Below are positions 55,800 through 64,000 of a DNA stretch of 64,000 bases, in pieces. The notes below the pieces were generated by a model. The model saw only the letters and a list, made by a program, of their open reading frames with translations, was not told where the DNA came from and did not search any database. Each line of letters starts with the position of its first letter. The stretch's first letter is position 1. The position numbers and the translations under genes were made by a program. The stretch is from assembly GCA_030323885.1 (NCBI GenBank), contig CM059186.1, forward strand, positions 29,249,005 through 29,313,004. The letters are read 5' to 3'. Source of the stretch: Branchipolynoe longqiensis (taxonomy: Eukaryota > Annelida > Polychaeta > Phyllodocida > Polynoidae).

Positions 55800-56310
55800 T
55801 AGTGTCGTGGGGGTGATGAAAATGGGAATTATTGCGCCTAGAGCGGGACTCGAACCCACATCTCTTTGCATTCCGGGCCAGTGTGCTAACCATTACACCA
55901 CCTAGGCTCCCTGATATCAATACACTCCCCACGCCTACCTGTCTATGTGGTTACTTGCCTGAGAGGTCAGTGCAGTCCACTACACTCGTCCCCCTGGAAT
56001 TGTAAGTCTTGTAATGCGTACAATTACATACATACAGGCAAGGCACTAACACATACATACACAGGGTAGGTTCAACAACCATACAGCGCGTAGCTTGTAC
56101 AGGATCCTGGTCACGGCACCAATGTCGTGGGGGTGATGAAAATGGGAATTATTGCGCCTAGAGCGGGACTCGAACCCACATCTCTTTGCATTCCGGGCCA
56201 GTGTGCTAACCATTACACCACCTAGGCTCCCTGATATCAATACACTCCCCACGCCTACCTGTCTATGTGGTTACTTGCCTGAGAGGTCAGTGCAGACCAC
56301 TACACTAGTA
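55800..56310 (-). mobile_element. SINE-C head-to-tail repeat with near-identical units
   Basis: 55803-55990 and 56122-56306 match over about 180 bp with a single difference near the tail (TGCAGTCCAC versus TGCAGACCAC), offset exactly 320 bp. Each has head GGTGTAATGGTTAGCACAC and B box GGGTTCGAGTCCCGC on minus. The near-identity suggests very recent duplication or gene conversion. Confidence 0.85.
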
Positions 56311-56537
56311 ACGCATTACATCTACGTCATACGCCAGAAAAAAAAACCCAACAAAAAACGCCAACCCAACCCGGATTTGTTTGATCAAAAGGACAACCAC
56401 CACCTTTGTTAAAAAACCCAACTTGGCCTAATTGCATAGACTGTGTTGTATACCACATATATATAGCAGATCTAGATGATTGAACCCCATAGATTGCATC
56501 AGTTGCGTTGCATGCCGGTGTATTGTGAATAGGGAAG

Positions 56538-56809
56538 TTAAAGGCCCAGTTACATATCACCGGATTGCGCTATCGTGTCAATGGATGCTGCACGAATGGA
56601 CATGAAACAAACATGAAGCAGACATGAACGGATAGCCAATGGACGGTAAGCAGACGAAACAGACTCAAACCGGACAAGAACCGTAGACGTCAGTCCGGCA
56701 GCATCCGTTCTTAGTTTTGTGCATGTTCAAAACTTGTACAGACACAAAACGGACATTGTTCATTTTCTGTCCATTTCCCCCAATCCGGCGAGGTGTGACT
56801 GGCGCTTAA
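56538..56809 (+). mobile_element. Palindrome-bearing TIR element P11 (subfamily CCGGA, short)
   Basis: TTAAAGGCCCAGTTACATAT at the left, CGAGGTGTGACTGGCGCTTAA at the right. Only 272 bp. Internal near-palindrome GTTTTGTGCATGTTCAAAAC at 56714-56733. Confidence 0.8.
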
Positions 56810-57479
56810 CTAAACAATGGCACGTTGACCATGGCGTCGTCCATGATGGATGGTTTGGCTTCGCCACATCTACACCTAGATCTAATCATATAATTTCACA
56901 CCTCACGTTATGTACTGCGTTACTTCAGTATTGATGAGCTGCACCCATCCCAGCCACCACCACCCCTGAGTCCCCCCCCCCCCCCTCACTCCTCAATCCA
57001 CCCTGCTCTCACACAATCAGTCTACAGTCGCTGCACATGCCCACTATCATGGTCGATGGTTGATGGTTGGGTATTATTGTTATTTTATTTTATTTGTTTC
57101 CATTTTTATTTTGTTCTTTTGTTGTGGAGTTGTGTGCGGCGGATGTTGTTAGAAAACAAAGCAACACGCACAGGTGCATGGATCAACGCCCGGTCGGACC
57201 CTATAATGGTAACCAGCTGCCGAGACGGGGAGTGGGAGGTGGCGCCGACTAGCGGCAGTGAATGACATTAAGCGCCGGGGTAACCAAAGACTCTATAAAA
57301 CTAAGATGGCTCACTCCCTAGCTCTCCCATGGTAATGTAAATTTTGCAGTGCCATCTTGCGGTGGGTTTGATCAGCCCTGCTGCTGGCTGGTGTTTCACA
57401 TGTAAACACATACAAAGCGAGAGGGTGAGTATAAAATAAAATAGGAGAGATTGCTTGTCATTTGGATGCCGATGCTGGT
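56810..57479. other. No gene seen
   Basis: C-run at 56974-56988. GGAGGTGGCGCCGACTAG at 57235-57252. No supported frame. Confidence 0.4.
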
Positions 57480-58090
57480 GGGTCTTCACCTCCCTCTGCC
57501 CCGCCCTTCCTCATTTCCACACCCTCCCCAGCTCTCTCACCCTCCCTCCCCCCTCCCGCCCTCTGCTCCCTCTGACCCTCCCTCTTCCCAGCCTCACTGC
57601 CCTTCGCCATCCCTCCCCTGTCCTCCCCTTCCCTCACACCCCTTCCATCCCCTCCCTTCCCCCTCCGTCCCACCCTCCCCCGGCCTCTCCGCCCTTCCCC
57701 TCCACCCTCCCATCCCCACCCGTCCCCCTCCCTTCTCATCCACCTTACCCATAGCTCTCACCCCACACCTCCCTCCCCCTTTCTCCTCCTTTTTCCCCCT
57801 TCCTTTCTGCCTCCCCTTCCCCTCCCACACTCCCTCTTCCCCTCCCTCTCCCCCTCCCCTCCTCACTCACCTCACTCGGCTCTCTCACACCACACCTGCC
57901 TCCCCTTCCCCTCCCCCCTTCCTCCCCCACACTCCCTTTTCCTCCCCCACACTCCCTCTCCGCATCCTCCTCCCGGTTCCCCTCCGGTTCCCCCTTCCTC
58001 CCCCGCATGCCCTCTTCCTCCACGCACTCCCTCTCCCCCTCCCCCTCCTCACCCACCTTGGTCGGCACTCTCACATCACACTTCACGACC
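57480..58090 (+). repeat. Polypyrimidine (CT-rich) tract
   Basis: About 600 bp of CCCTCC, CTTCCCC and CTCCCC words with ~80-bp blocks (CTCACACCACACCT repeated). The 239-codon P/S/L-rich frame is compositional. Confidence 0.9.
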
Positions 58091-58720
58091 CCCTCCCTGA
58101 TGTAAGCTGGGGGGGGGGGGGGTGTGGAAGTGGGGAGACGGAGGTCCCCACTGGTTGCATGTTGCTATAATCCTATATAACTCCCACCACCACCGCCACA
58201 GTACACACATTCCCCCAGCATCCTTCTTCCAGCATACTGACACATGCACATACACACACGCACACACACACACCCAAGCACACACACCATTCATGCAACC
58301 CACTATAACACTATCAAAATGATCAAACCCACCACCTGTTGCACTGGCTGTTCTGTTGATTACACAGTACAGGCTGAGTGAACCGTCTTACTAAGTGTTA
58401 TATGGTCTTTGGGGTAACTCTTTTGTCGGTTACAACTTACAGTCGGCTAATGGATTAACTATGTTTTCATATACGTGATGCATAATTATTATGCGAGTAT
58501 AAAGGCGCCGAAGGGAATTATATTATTATTATTGCTATTATTATATATATTTGCTGCCGATATGTGCATCTTACTACTCTGATTGGACCGGTGGCGCCGC
58601 CACCGTTCTCCTTCGTCCCTAAGGGCGCGCCCACATGTTCACTGGCGCCGGGAAATTTTATGGATTAAGTAGGTTTCCATAGAGCTGTCAATAGAAGACA
58701 GGTACTATTTTGCACTTGTT
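58091..58720. other. No gene seen; D50 motif
   Basis: G-run at 58108-58121, CA repeats at 58240-58285. D50 (ATTATTATGCGAGTATAA, GAAGGGAATTATATTATTA) at 58474-58545, then GACCGGTGGCGCC at 58586. Confidence 0.45.
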
Positions 58721-58724
58721 AAAT

Positions 58725-58764
<40 letters not shown>

Positions 58765-58765
58765 T
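58725..58765. repeat. (AT)n microsatellite
   Basis: Alternating AT adjoining an R280 copy. Confidence 0.9.
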
Positions 58766-58779
58766 ATATAATTGAACTA

Positions 58780-59056
58780 ATTCGATGAAAATATCAAATT
58801 TTTCAAAACCAAAACAGTGAAATAAATTTGAGTCTACATATTTAACTTAGGTACAGGTGCCCTTAGCAAACACTTTTCGCCACATAGCATGGAATACTGA
58901 GCCAATTTAATAGAACCTGTTACTGCAGAATCCTATTGTGTAAGAGTGCTGGCATGTATGCCAACATTAATTTTGTATGTTTGCACTACAAATATCTCGA
59001 AAGTTAGCCATTTAAAATAAGAGTTACGTCACACTAAAGTAATGTAGATTATACTG
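58780..59056 (-). repeat. Interspersed repeat R280, full
   Basis: ATTCGATGAAAATATCAAAT to TAATGTAGATTATACTGAG on plus. Confidence 0.8.
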
Positions 59057-59460
59057 AGGTTGGTTGGTTTTGGGGGTTTAACTTCCTGGCAACATCTAAT
59101 GTCATATCAGAACGGGTACCGACTTGTGACAGTGCACGCTCATGGCGACTTTATAGTGGCCTGGTTTGACTCGACCAGGGTGCGAACCCGTGGGTTCGAA
59201 TCCCACGATCTACCAAAACTGAAGACGGACGCTCAACTTATTCGGCCAACCCGTCTGGTAATATGACTTGGGTTCGAACCTGATACTGAGAGTGAGACAA
59301 GCCGGTCCTTACCCTATCCTAATAATGCCGAGAACCAGGACAGCTAGCGGTAGCAAGTATCAAATTAGTAAGTTATTTGTTTGGCTCGGCCATGGTATAA
59401 ATGTACCACCTACCGTATGGGAAGCAAGCCTATGTTCTTAGTCTCACCGATTCCATAAGC
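59057..59460 (-). mobile_element. Two rearranged SINE-A copies
   Basis: First copy (59057-59255): tail and start of the body joined to the head, with the middle missing after TTTATAGTG. Second copy (59275-59460): upper body and head only. Both on minus. Confidence 0.8.
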
Positions 59461-60193
59461 ATATTCAGCGCTACACGGAGCGACCCAACCAGCCACGGTT
59501 GCGATCCAACCAGCCACGGTTGAACTCATTTGAGCCCGTTTGAACTTGTTTCCGGTACAAAGGCTAGGGCACACGGTTGCGATCCAATCAGCCATGGTTG
59601 AACGGGGTCAGCAATTGGTTAATAATATATCAAAACAAATGCCTGCTGCCAAAGAATTTGCTAATACGTGTAGTGCAAAACTGAGATTTTATTCAAAATT
59701 AAAAGAAATAAAGAACAATTTGTCATAAAGATGGATGCACAAATGCAATATTAATAGTTGATTCCGCGGAAATGACGGTCGTATTCGATTATAGTGACTC
59801 GGGTCACCCGAGTGGCTAGAATTTCAAATCGCACACCACGAGTGGAGTAAAAAAATACACGTGCAATCATAAAATACTTTGCTGTAGTTATATTGGGGGG
59901 AAAATAAATGGATTAAAGTGTTTGAAGTATATTTGAAATTTATCTACATCAATTTCTGTTTAAATTGCACAATATCAATAATTACAGAATGCGAAACTCA
60001 CCCTGCAAGGGTATGCTCAATATGGGACAGTGGTCACTCGTTTTCCTGCTTTCCTCGCTGTGAACCCTTCTCACCGATTCAGCCACCCGGTCCAGTGGAC
60101 TTACATCTAGATCACCATGTAGGATAATCCCTGAGCGATTAACTAGGAAGGCATACTGCAGCTAATAATTAATGAAACCTTGTTGTCGCTACT
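59461..60193. other. No gene seen; short tandem repeat
   Basis: Three copies of GGTTGCGATCCAACCAGCCA (59497-59596, imperfect). The rest is AT-rich. The 62-codon frame over it is not supported. Confidence 0.45.
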
Positions 60194-60867
60194 AAAAACC
60201 CTGGTCACATAGCCGTTCGTGGATGTAGTTGAACGTAAGTCAACGTAGTGTAGGCTAACGTGGGTCAAATGTGGTGTGAGTTTGTTAAACTACGTTGAAA
60301 TATGGTTAGGTACGGCACTTTTTGGCCACCAAATGATACGGATAAATACGTTATGGTACGGATGCAGGTACGTTCACCTATGTTGAACTATGTTCAACTA
60401 ATTTCAACTATGTTAGCCTCCACTACCTTCAACTATGTTCAACGACATCCACTAATGGCTATGTGACCACCGCATTCGCAACATGGAATGGCCATGGATT
60501 TGTCCGGGTCAAATTAGGCTAGAGTACACTAGAGTGTGCTAGAGTATGCTAGAGTGTGCTAGAGTATGCTAGAATACACTAGAGTACGCTAGAGCACATT
60601 AAGAGGTACATTCTACTATGTTTGACTTTGCCACAGTACGTTAGCATCAGGGATGCAAATTCAGCCTCTAATGTACTGCTCTTTTGAACATGTCCAAAAA
60701 TTAAATCAAAGATCACGGCTCACACACGTTATTACCAAGTTAACGTCAAGGACAAGTATGGATGCCGGTACATTCAACTACGTTCAACTATGTTCAACTA
60801 CTTTCAACTACGTTAGCCTCCAATACGATCACCTACGTCCACTAATGGCTGTGTGACCAGGGCTTAA
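60194..60867 (+). mobile_element. Palindrome-bearing TIR element P9 (subfamily GTTCAACTA)
   Basis: TAAAAACCCTGGTCACATAG at the left, GCTGTGTGACCAGGGCTTAA at the right. Body of GTTCAACTATG and GTACGTT words. Internal near-palindrome at 60681-60700. An extra right-terminus-like block, ACTAATGGCTATGTGACCAC, lies at 60451-60470, so the element may be a fusion of two copies. Confidence 0.75.
60521..60600 (+). repeat. (GCTAGAGTAY)n decamer array inside P9
   Basis: Eight units of GCTAGAGTAT, GCTAGAGTGT or ACTAGAGTAC. Confidence 0.85.
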
Positions 60868-61029
60868 GGGGAGGAGGACAGGGTAGCAGTATTAAACGTG
60901 GTTCCGTACGCATGCAATTGATCGGCACCAAAGGCTGCCGTCCAGCAGGTTTGGAGCTGGTGGCGCCATCTGTCAGAAGCCGTCGGAACTAAGAACGACC
61001 AGCGAGCCCACACAGGCGTGTGACCAGTG

Positions 61030-61043
61030 CTGCCACCTGGTGT
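61030..61043 (-). promoter_or_regulatory. CTCF-core-like site
   Basis: Minus strand ACACCAGGTGGCAG, one mismatch from CCASYAGRKGGCRS. A further GGTGGCGCCATCTG lies at 60960. Inference only. Confidence 0.3.
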
Positions 61044-61098
61044 CGGTTAGCGGAATCAGCTCTTCTTGGCTAAGCAGGGATCCTCTGGACTTCTACTG

Positions 61099-61190
61099 TA
61101 GATGGTTGGTTGGTTGTCGGAGTTTTACGTCCTGGCAACATCTACGGTCGTATCAAGACAGGTACCGACTTGTGGCAGTGCTCAATGGTG
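61099..61190 (-). mobile_element. SINE-A 3' fragment
   Basis: Tail and last part of the body on minus (GTACCTGTCTTGATACGACC to CCAACCAACCATC). Confidence 0.8.
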
Positions 61191-61571
61191 CTGGACAGAC
61201 CAACCCTGATCTACTGGGTTCGAGCTCAAATAACCCATTCTCAGTGTGATATTCCACTAATATACATCGAATATTCATGCAAGGAATACATTGTGAAATC
61301 ACGTGACACCAGCATTTTAAAGGCATGTAAAATGTGAACTAGGCCACAGCACAGCACATGGGAAGATCTCCATTGATCGGTTAAGAGGCATTCCAGGTTT
61401 ATAGTATAATGGAATCCATTTATACAGCATGATATATAGCATGGTATATAACAGATGTCATGTAAGACTGATCATCACTTAAGGTCAAGGTCGCACAGCT
61501 CTAACCGATAACCTACCACACATGAAACAGGGTGCTAGACTATATATTCCCATCCGTATTATATATGTGTG
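61191..61571. other. No gene seen
   Basis: Single-copy-looking, AT-rich, no supported frame. Confidence 0.4.
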
Positions 61572-61912
61572 TAAAGCCTGTGTCACAAACCACCGAATTG
61601 AGCAACGGACAGAATTATCTAGTCTGGGCGTCATAAGTATCAAAATGTATTAAAATGTGTCAAAATGTTGCGATATTGGGTCAAAGGCCACTGGATGAAT
61701 ACACATGAAATGGACATGAAACAGGCATGAATGGATAGCCAACGGACGAAACAAACTCAAGCCGGACAAGAACTGTAGATGTCAATCCGGTGGCATCTGT
61801 TCCAAGTTTTGTCCACGTTCAAAACTTGTACGGACACAAACCGGACTATCAACAGAATTTGCTTGGTTTCTTTCCGTTTCCTCCAATCCGGTGATGTGTG
61901 ACAGGGACTTTA
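61572..61912 (+). mobile_element. Palindrome-bearing TIR element P12 (subfamily CCGGA, short)
   Basis: TAAAGCCTGTGTCACAAACC at the left, GATGTGTGACAGGGACTTTA at the right. Internal near-palindrome GTTTTGTCCACGTTCAAAAC at 61806-61825. Close relative of P11. Confidence 0.8.
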
Positions 61913-61924
61913 CATAATGTATTT

Positions 61925-61981
61925 ACCATCCTGATATGACCTTAGATGTTGCTAGGACGTAAAACAACAACAAACAAACCG
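61925..61981 (+). mobile_element. SINE-A tail-only insertion with 9-bp TSD
   Basis: 57 bp: CATCCTGATATGACCTTAG, GTTGCTAGGACGTAAAAC and an AACAACAAACAAACC end. Flanked by AATGTATTT at 61916-61924 and 61982-61990. Confidence 0.9.
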
Positions 61982-62360
61982 AATGTATTTTGTGAATATA
62001 AATAATATGACTATATCCGCCATGTCACATAATTATAACACTGAGTGTTTGTATTACGAAACAGTCTATATAAGCCATCAATGATACTCCAGTAGTTACA
62101 CCTGTATGTTGCTGTATGTCCTAATGCACATTCATCCAATGCTAGTCTGAATTCAGGTAATTTGCATATGTAGGTATATAGTCTGAGTAGGAAGTTGTAT
62201 AACCATGCAATACGCTCTTTAAATACCTTCTTGAACTGACCTTCTAGTCTTATTCTTCTTCTTCTTATGAACTTCTACTGATATTATGAATATTAATGTT
62301 GTGCCACATACTGTGTCTTCTTCTGATATTAATCGTTTACCCCTCTCAGATTGAATAAAA

Positions 62361-62392
62361 CTTACAATAATGTTAGCTAGTGTTAGCCATAT
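62361..62392 (+). repeat. 32-bp perfect direct repeat, left copy
   Basis: Identical to 63353-63384, 992 bp downstream. It begins CTTACAATAATGTTAGC and encodes MLASVSHI-like residues in the right copy. The two copies bracket the DIRS-like remnant. Confidence 0.8.
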
Positions 62393-63007
62393 TTAGTTTT
62401 AATTATGAGGAGAAGGACTTGGTAATTTTTTTAGAATTTGGATGCCCTACTAACTATACTGGGGATTTTGAACCTGTACCTACTGAGAAAATTCATTTAT
62501 GTGATGAGAAAGATATATTTTGGATAAACAAATATGTGACCACGGAATTGGCCGATAGGGCAATACTTGGACCATTTAATCAGCCACCTTTTATTCATTG
62601 GGCACAAATTAGCCCTATTATGACCCACCCAAAGAAAAATAGTGAGGAACACAGAAATATAGCACCAAAACCACATGCAGACCAGACGACATCTACCACA
62701 TTGAACTACCTCGGGTACCCAATTCTCCATTCTGTCTGGTGCATGGATGGAAAAAGTACTGACGTTTCTTCCATCTGCATAAGGGCGCCCCATCATTCCT
62801 TCTGTCGAACGGGGACCCGTTGACCAGCCAAATCTTCATAAAATGCAGGCGAACAGATCTGAAGGGGGCCAATGGTGACATCCCATAGTCTTAGTCTAGG
62901 GGCAGCACAGGAATATGCAAGAGGGGATGCCTTTGGACTGCATTAAGACATTCGGACACTTGAAATCAAGCAGTGTGTTCAATTACGTAAATAACAAATT
63001 TATTAGT
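62380..63007 (+). pseudogene. DIRS-like retroelement remnant: RT fragment joined to tyrosine-recombinase end
   Basis: The first frame (62380-62670) has the N-terminal RT region: ELADRAILGPFNQPPF, HWAQISPIMTHPKKN and EEHRNI, which match the GPF..PPF...SP...PKK block of DIRS-type elements. Catalytic RT motifs are missing. From about 62706, in another frame, the C-terminal tyrosine recombinase follows: FLLSNGDPLTSQIFI, HSLSLGAA, IKTFGHLKSSSVFNYV. The usual HSFRIGAA arginine is S here, and there is a stop at 62760 plus a frame change near 62940. It is an internally deleted, dead copy. Confidence 0.7.
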
Positions 63008-63352
63008 CAGGGACCATCAGCTCTCCTGCCCCAATTTGGCTGAGAGCTAGATGGTCCACAAATTCCTATGTTTATATGTGTGAAAAATGAGTTTCCAGTG
63101 ATGTGTGCCTGGTGTGCTTCGACAGTATGACCATGATCAACCCATAGATGATGCCTCCTGTCTTCAATTGCCAAAGAATATTCCCCCTAAAAAAATTAAA
63201 CTAATCTATTAATCACAGTTAGCTTTGTAAATGAACTCCTGCAAATAAGTAATAATTGAGTCAGACTTCAATTTGAATTCTGGGTTGTACTACCTGGTCA
63301 GCTAGCATAGAGAAAGAAAAGCTAATAAATTCATCCGTACTCATGGACTAAA

Positions 63353-63384
63353 GCTTACAATAATGTTAGCTAGTGTTAGCCATA
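63353..63384 (+). repeat. 32-bp perfect direct repeat, right copy
   Basis: Partner of 62361-62392. Sequence after it diverges at once, so this is not a simple tandem duplication. It may be a second fragment of the same element. Confidence 0.8.
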
Positions 63385-63609
63385 TAAAAGGTTCCTGTAA
63401 AAATGTATTAAGCCCGATTAATCAAATTATTAGCCCCAAAACTGATTTTCTGTGTCTGGTTTTGAATTATCACTATTATGATCATCCTTTTATTCTTACT
63501 TTTATTCCTAGTATTCCGTGCGATTTGCCAATAACAAAAGCATTATATGCATGTCTTGTGCCCCTATTTCGCTTCAATAATAAAGATGAGAGTAATTGAA
63601 AGTAATGAC

Positions 63610-63751
63610 TCCTTGGCCTATCCTAAGAATGCTGAGTGCCTGGCCAGGATGCGATAAGTATATATTTGGTTTGACTCCACCAGGGTTTGTCATGATCTAC
63701 CAAAACGGGAGACGGACGCTCAGCTGATTCGGCCATCGCGTCTGGTCGAGG
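63610..63751 (-). mobile_element. SINE-A head and upper body
   Basis: Variant head (GATGGCCGAATCAGCTGAGC) and body to GGCCAAGGAG on minus. Confidence 0.8.
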
Positions 63752-63901
63752 ATGATGTGAGGATGGTGTGACGTTGGGTCAGGGCGAGGGTGGAGAAGGC
63801 TGGAGGAGTGCTGAGGAGGATGGAAGAGGATGCAACAGACTAGGGAATGGTAGGGAGAAGATAGGTAGGTGGGTGTGTGTGGAGGAGCCTGTGGATAATG
63901 A

Positions 63902-64000
63902 TTGGTTGTTGGCGTTTTACCTCCTGGCAACATCTAAGTTCATATCAGGATGGGTACTGACTTGCGACAGTGCATACTCATGGCGACTTCTAGTGCTGCC
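63902..64000 (-). mobile_element. SINE-A tail, cut by window edge
   Basis: Tail CCAACAACCAATC and lower body on minus. The copy continues beyond the window. Confidence 0.85.

Noticed and set aside
57451..58170. 239-codon P/S/L-rich plus frame
   Set aside because: Polypyrimidine tract; overlapping frames on both strands are equally open.

Overview
The window looks like eukaryotic, almost certainly metazoan, non-coding DNA. Three unrelated families of tRNA-derived SINEs (internal A and B boxes) are present, together with many short terminal-inverted-repeat (TIR) elements, long microsatellite and minisatellite arrays, a degraded DIRS-type tyrosine-recombinase retroelement and non-LTR retrotransposon remnants. 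There are no operons, ribosome binding sites or compact genes. I cannot name the species. Several CTCF-like cores would fit a bilaterian, but that is a weak hint.

I find no intact host protein-coding gene, no bona fide tRNA or rRNA gene and no CRISPR array. Nearly every long open frame is a shadow of low-complexity DNA whose unit is a multiple of three or lacks stops. The only recognisable protein remnants are the RT plus tyrosine-recombinase fragments at 62380-63007 and a LINE C-terminal tail near 41200-41324, with a second deleted copy at 24640-25085. An unidentified 53-codon fragment lies at 45356-45517.

Layout: 1-8 kb holds SINE-A copies, a CGG-rich TIR element, a 1.6 kb foldback element with a (GGGGC)n core and two palindrome-bearing elements (P1, P2). 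8-16 kb holds SINE-A, P4, CA/TG arrays, a 0.7 kb polypurine tract and nested SINEs. 17-21 kb holds a (GAGACACACA)n array and a 42-bp minisatellite of about 37 units. 22-32 kb holds P5, an inverted SINE pair, pogo-like MITEs, C-rich tracts and a 0.54 kb segmental duplication. 32-45 kb holds P3, P8, P7, P6, SINE-C dimers and LINE pieces. 45-64 kb holds more SINEs with clear target-site duplications (TSDs), CGG elements, P10, P11, P9, P12 and the DIRS-like remnant.

The main result is a set of twelve TIR elements (P1-P12). Their bodies are so different that they would be called at least six families, yet all carry one internal near-palindrome, consensus GTTTTGRRCATGTTCAAAAC, usually 155-220 bp from one end. 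A second result is that SINE-A inserts as tail-only pieces of 55-59 bp, a hairpin with GTCCTG/CAGGAC arms, flanked by perfect 9-11 bp TSDs. Names such as SINE-A/B/C, P, G, K, M and R280 are local labels used only here.
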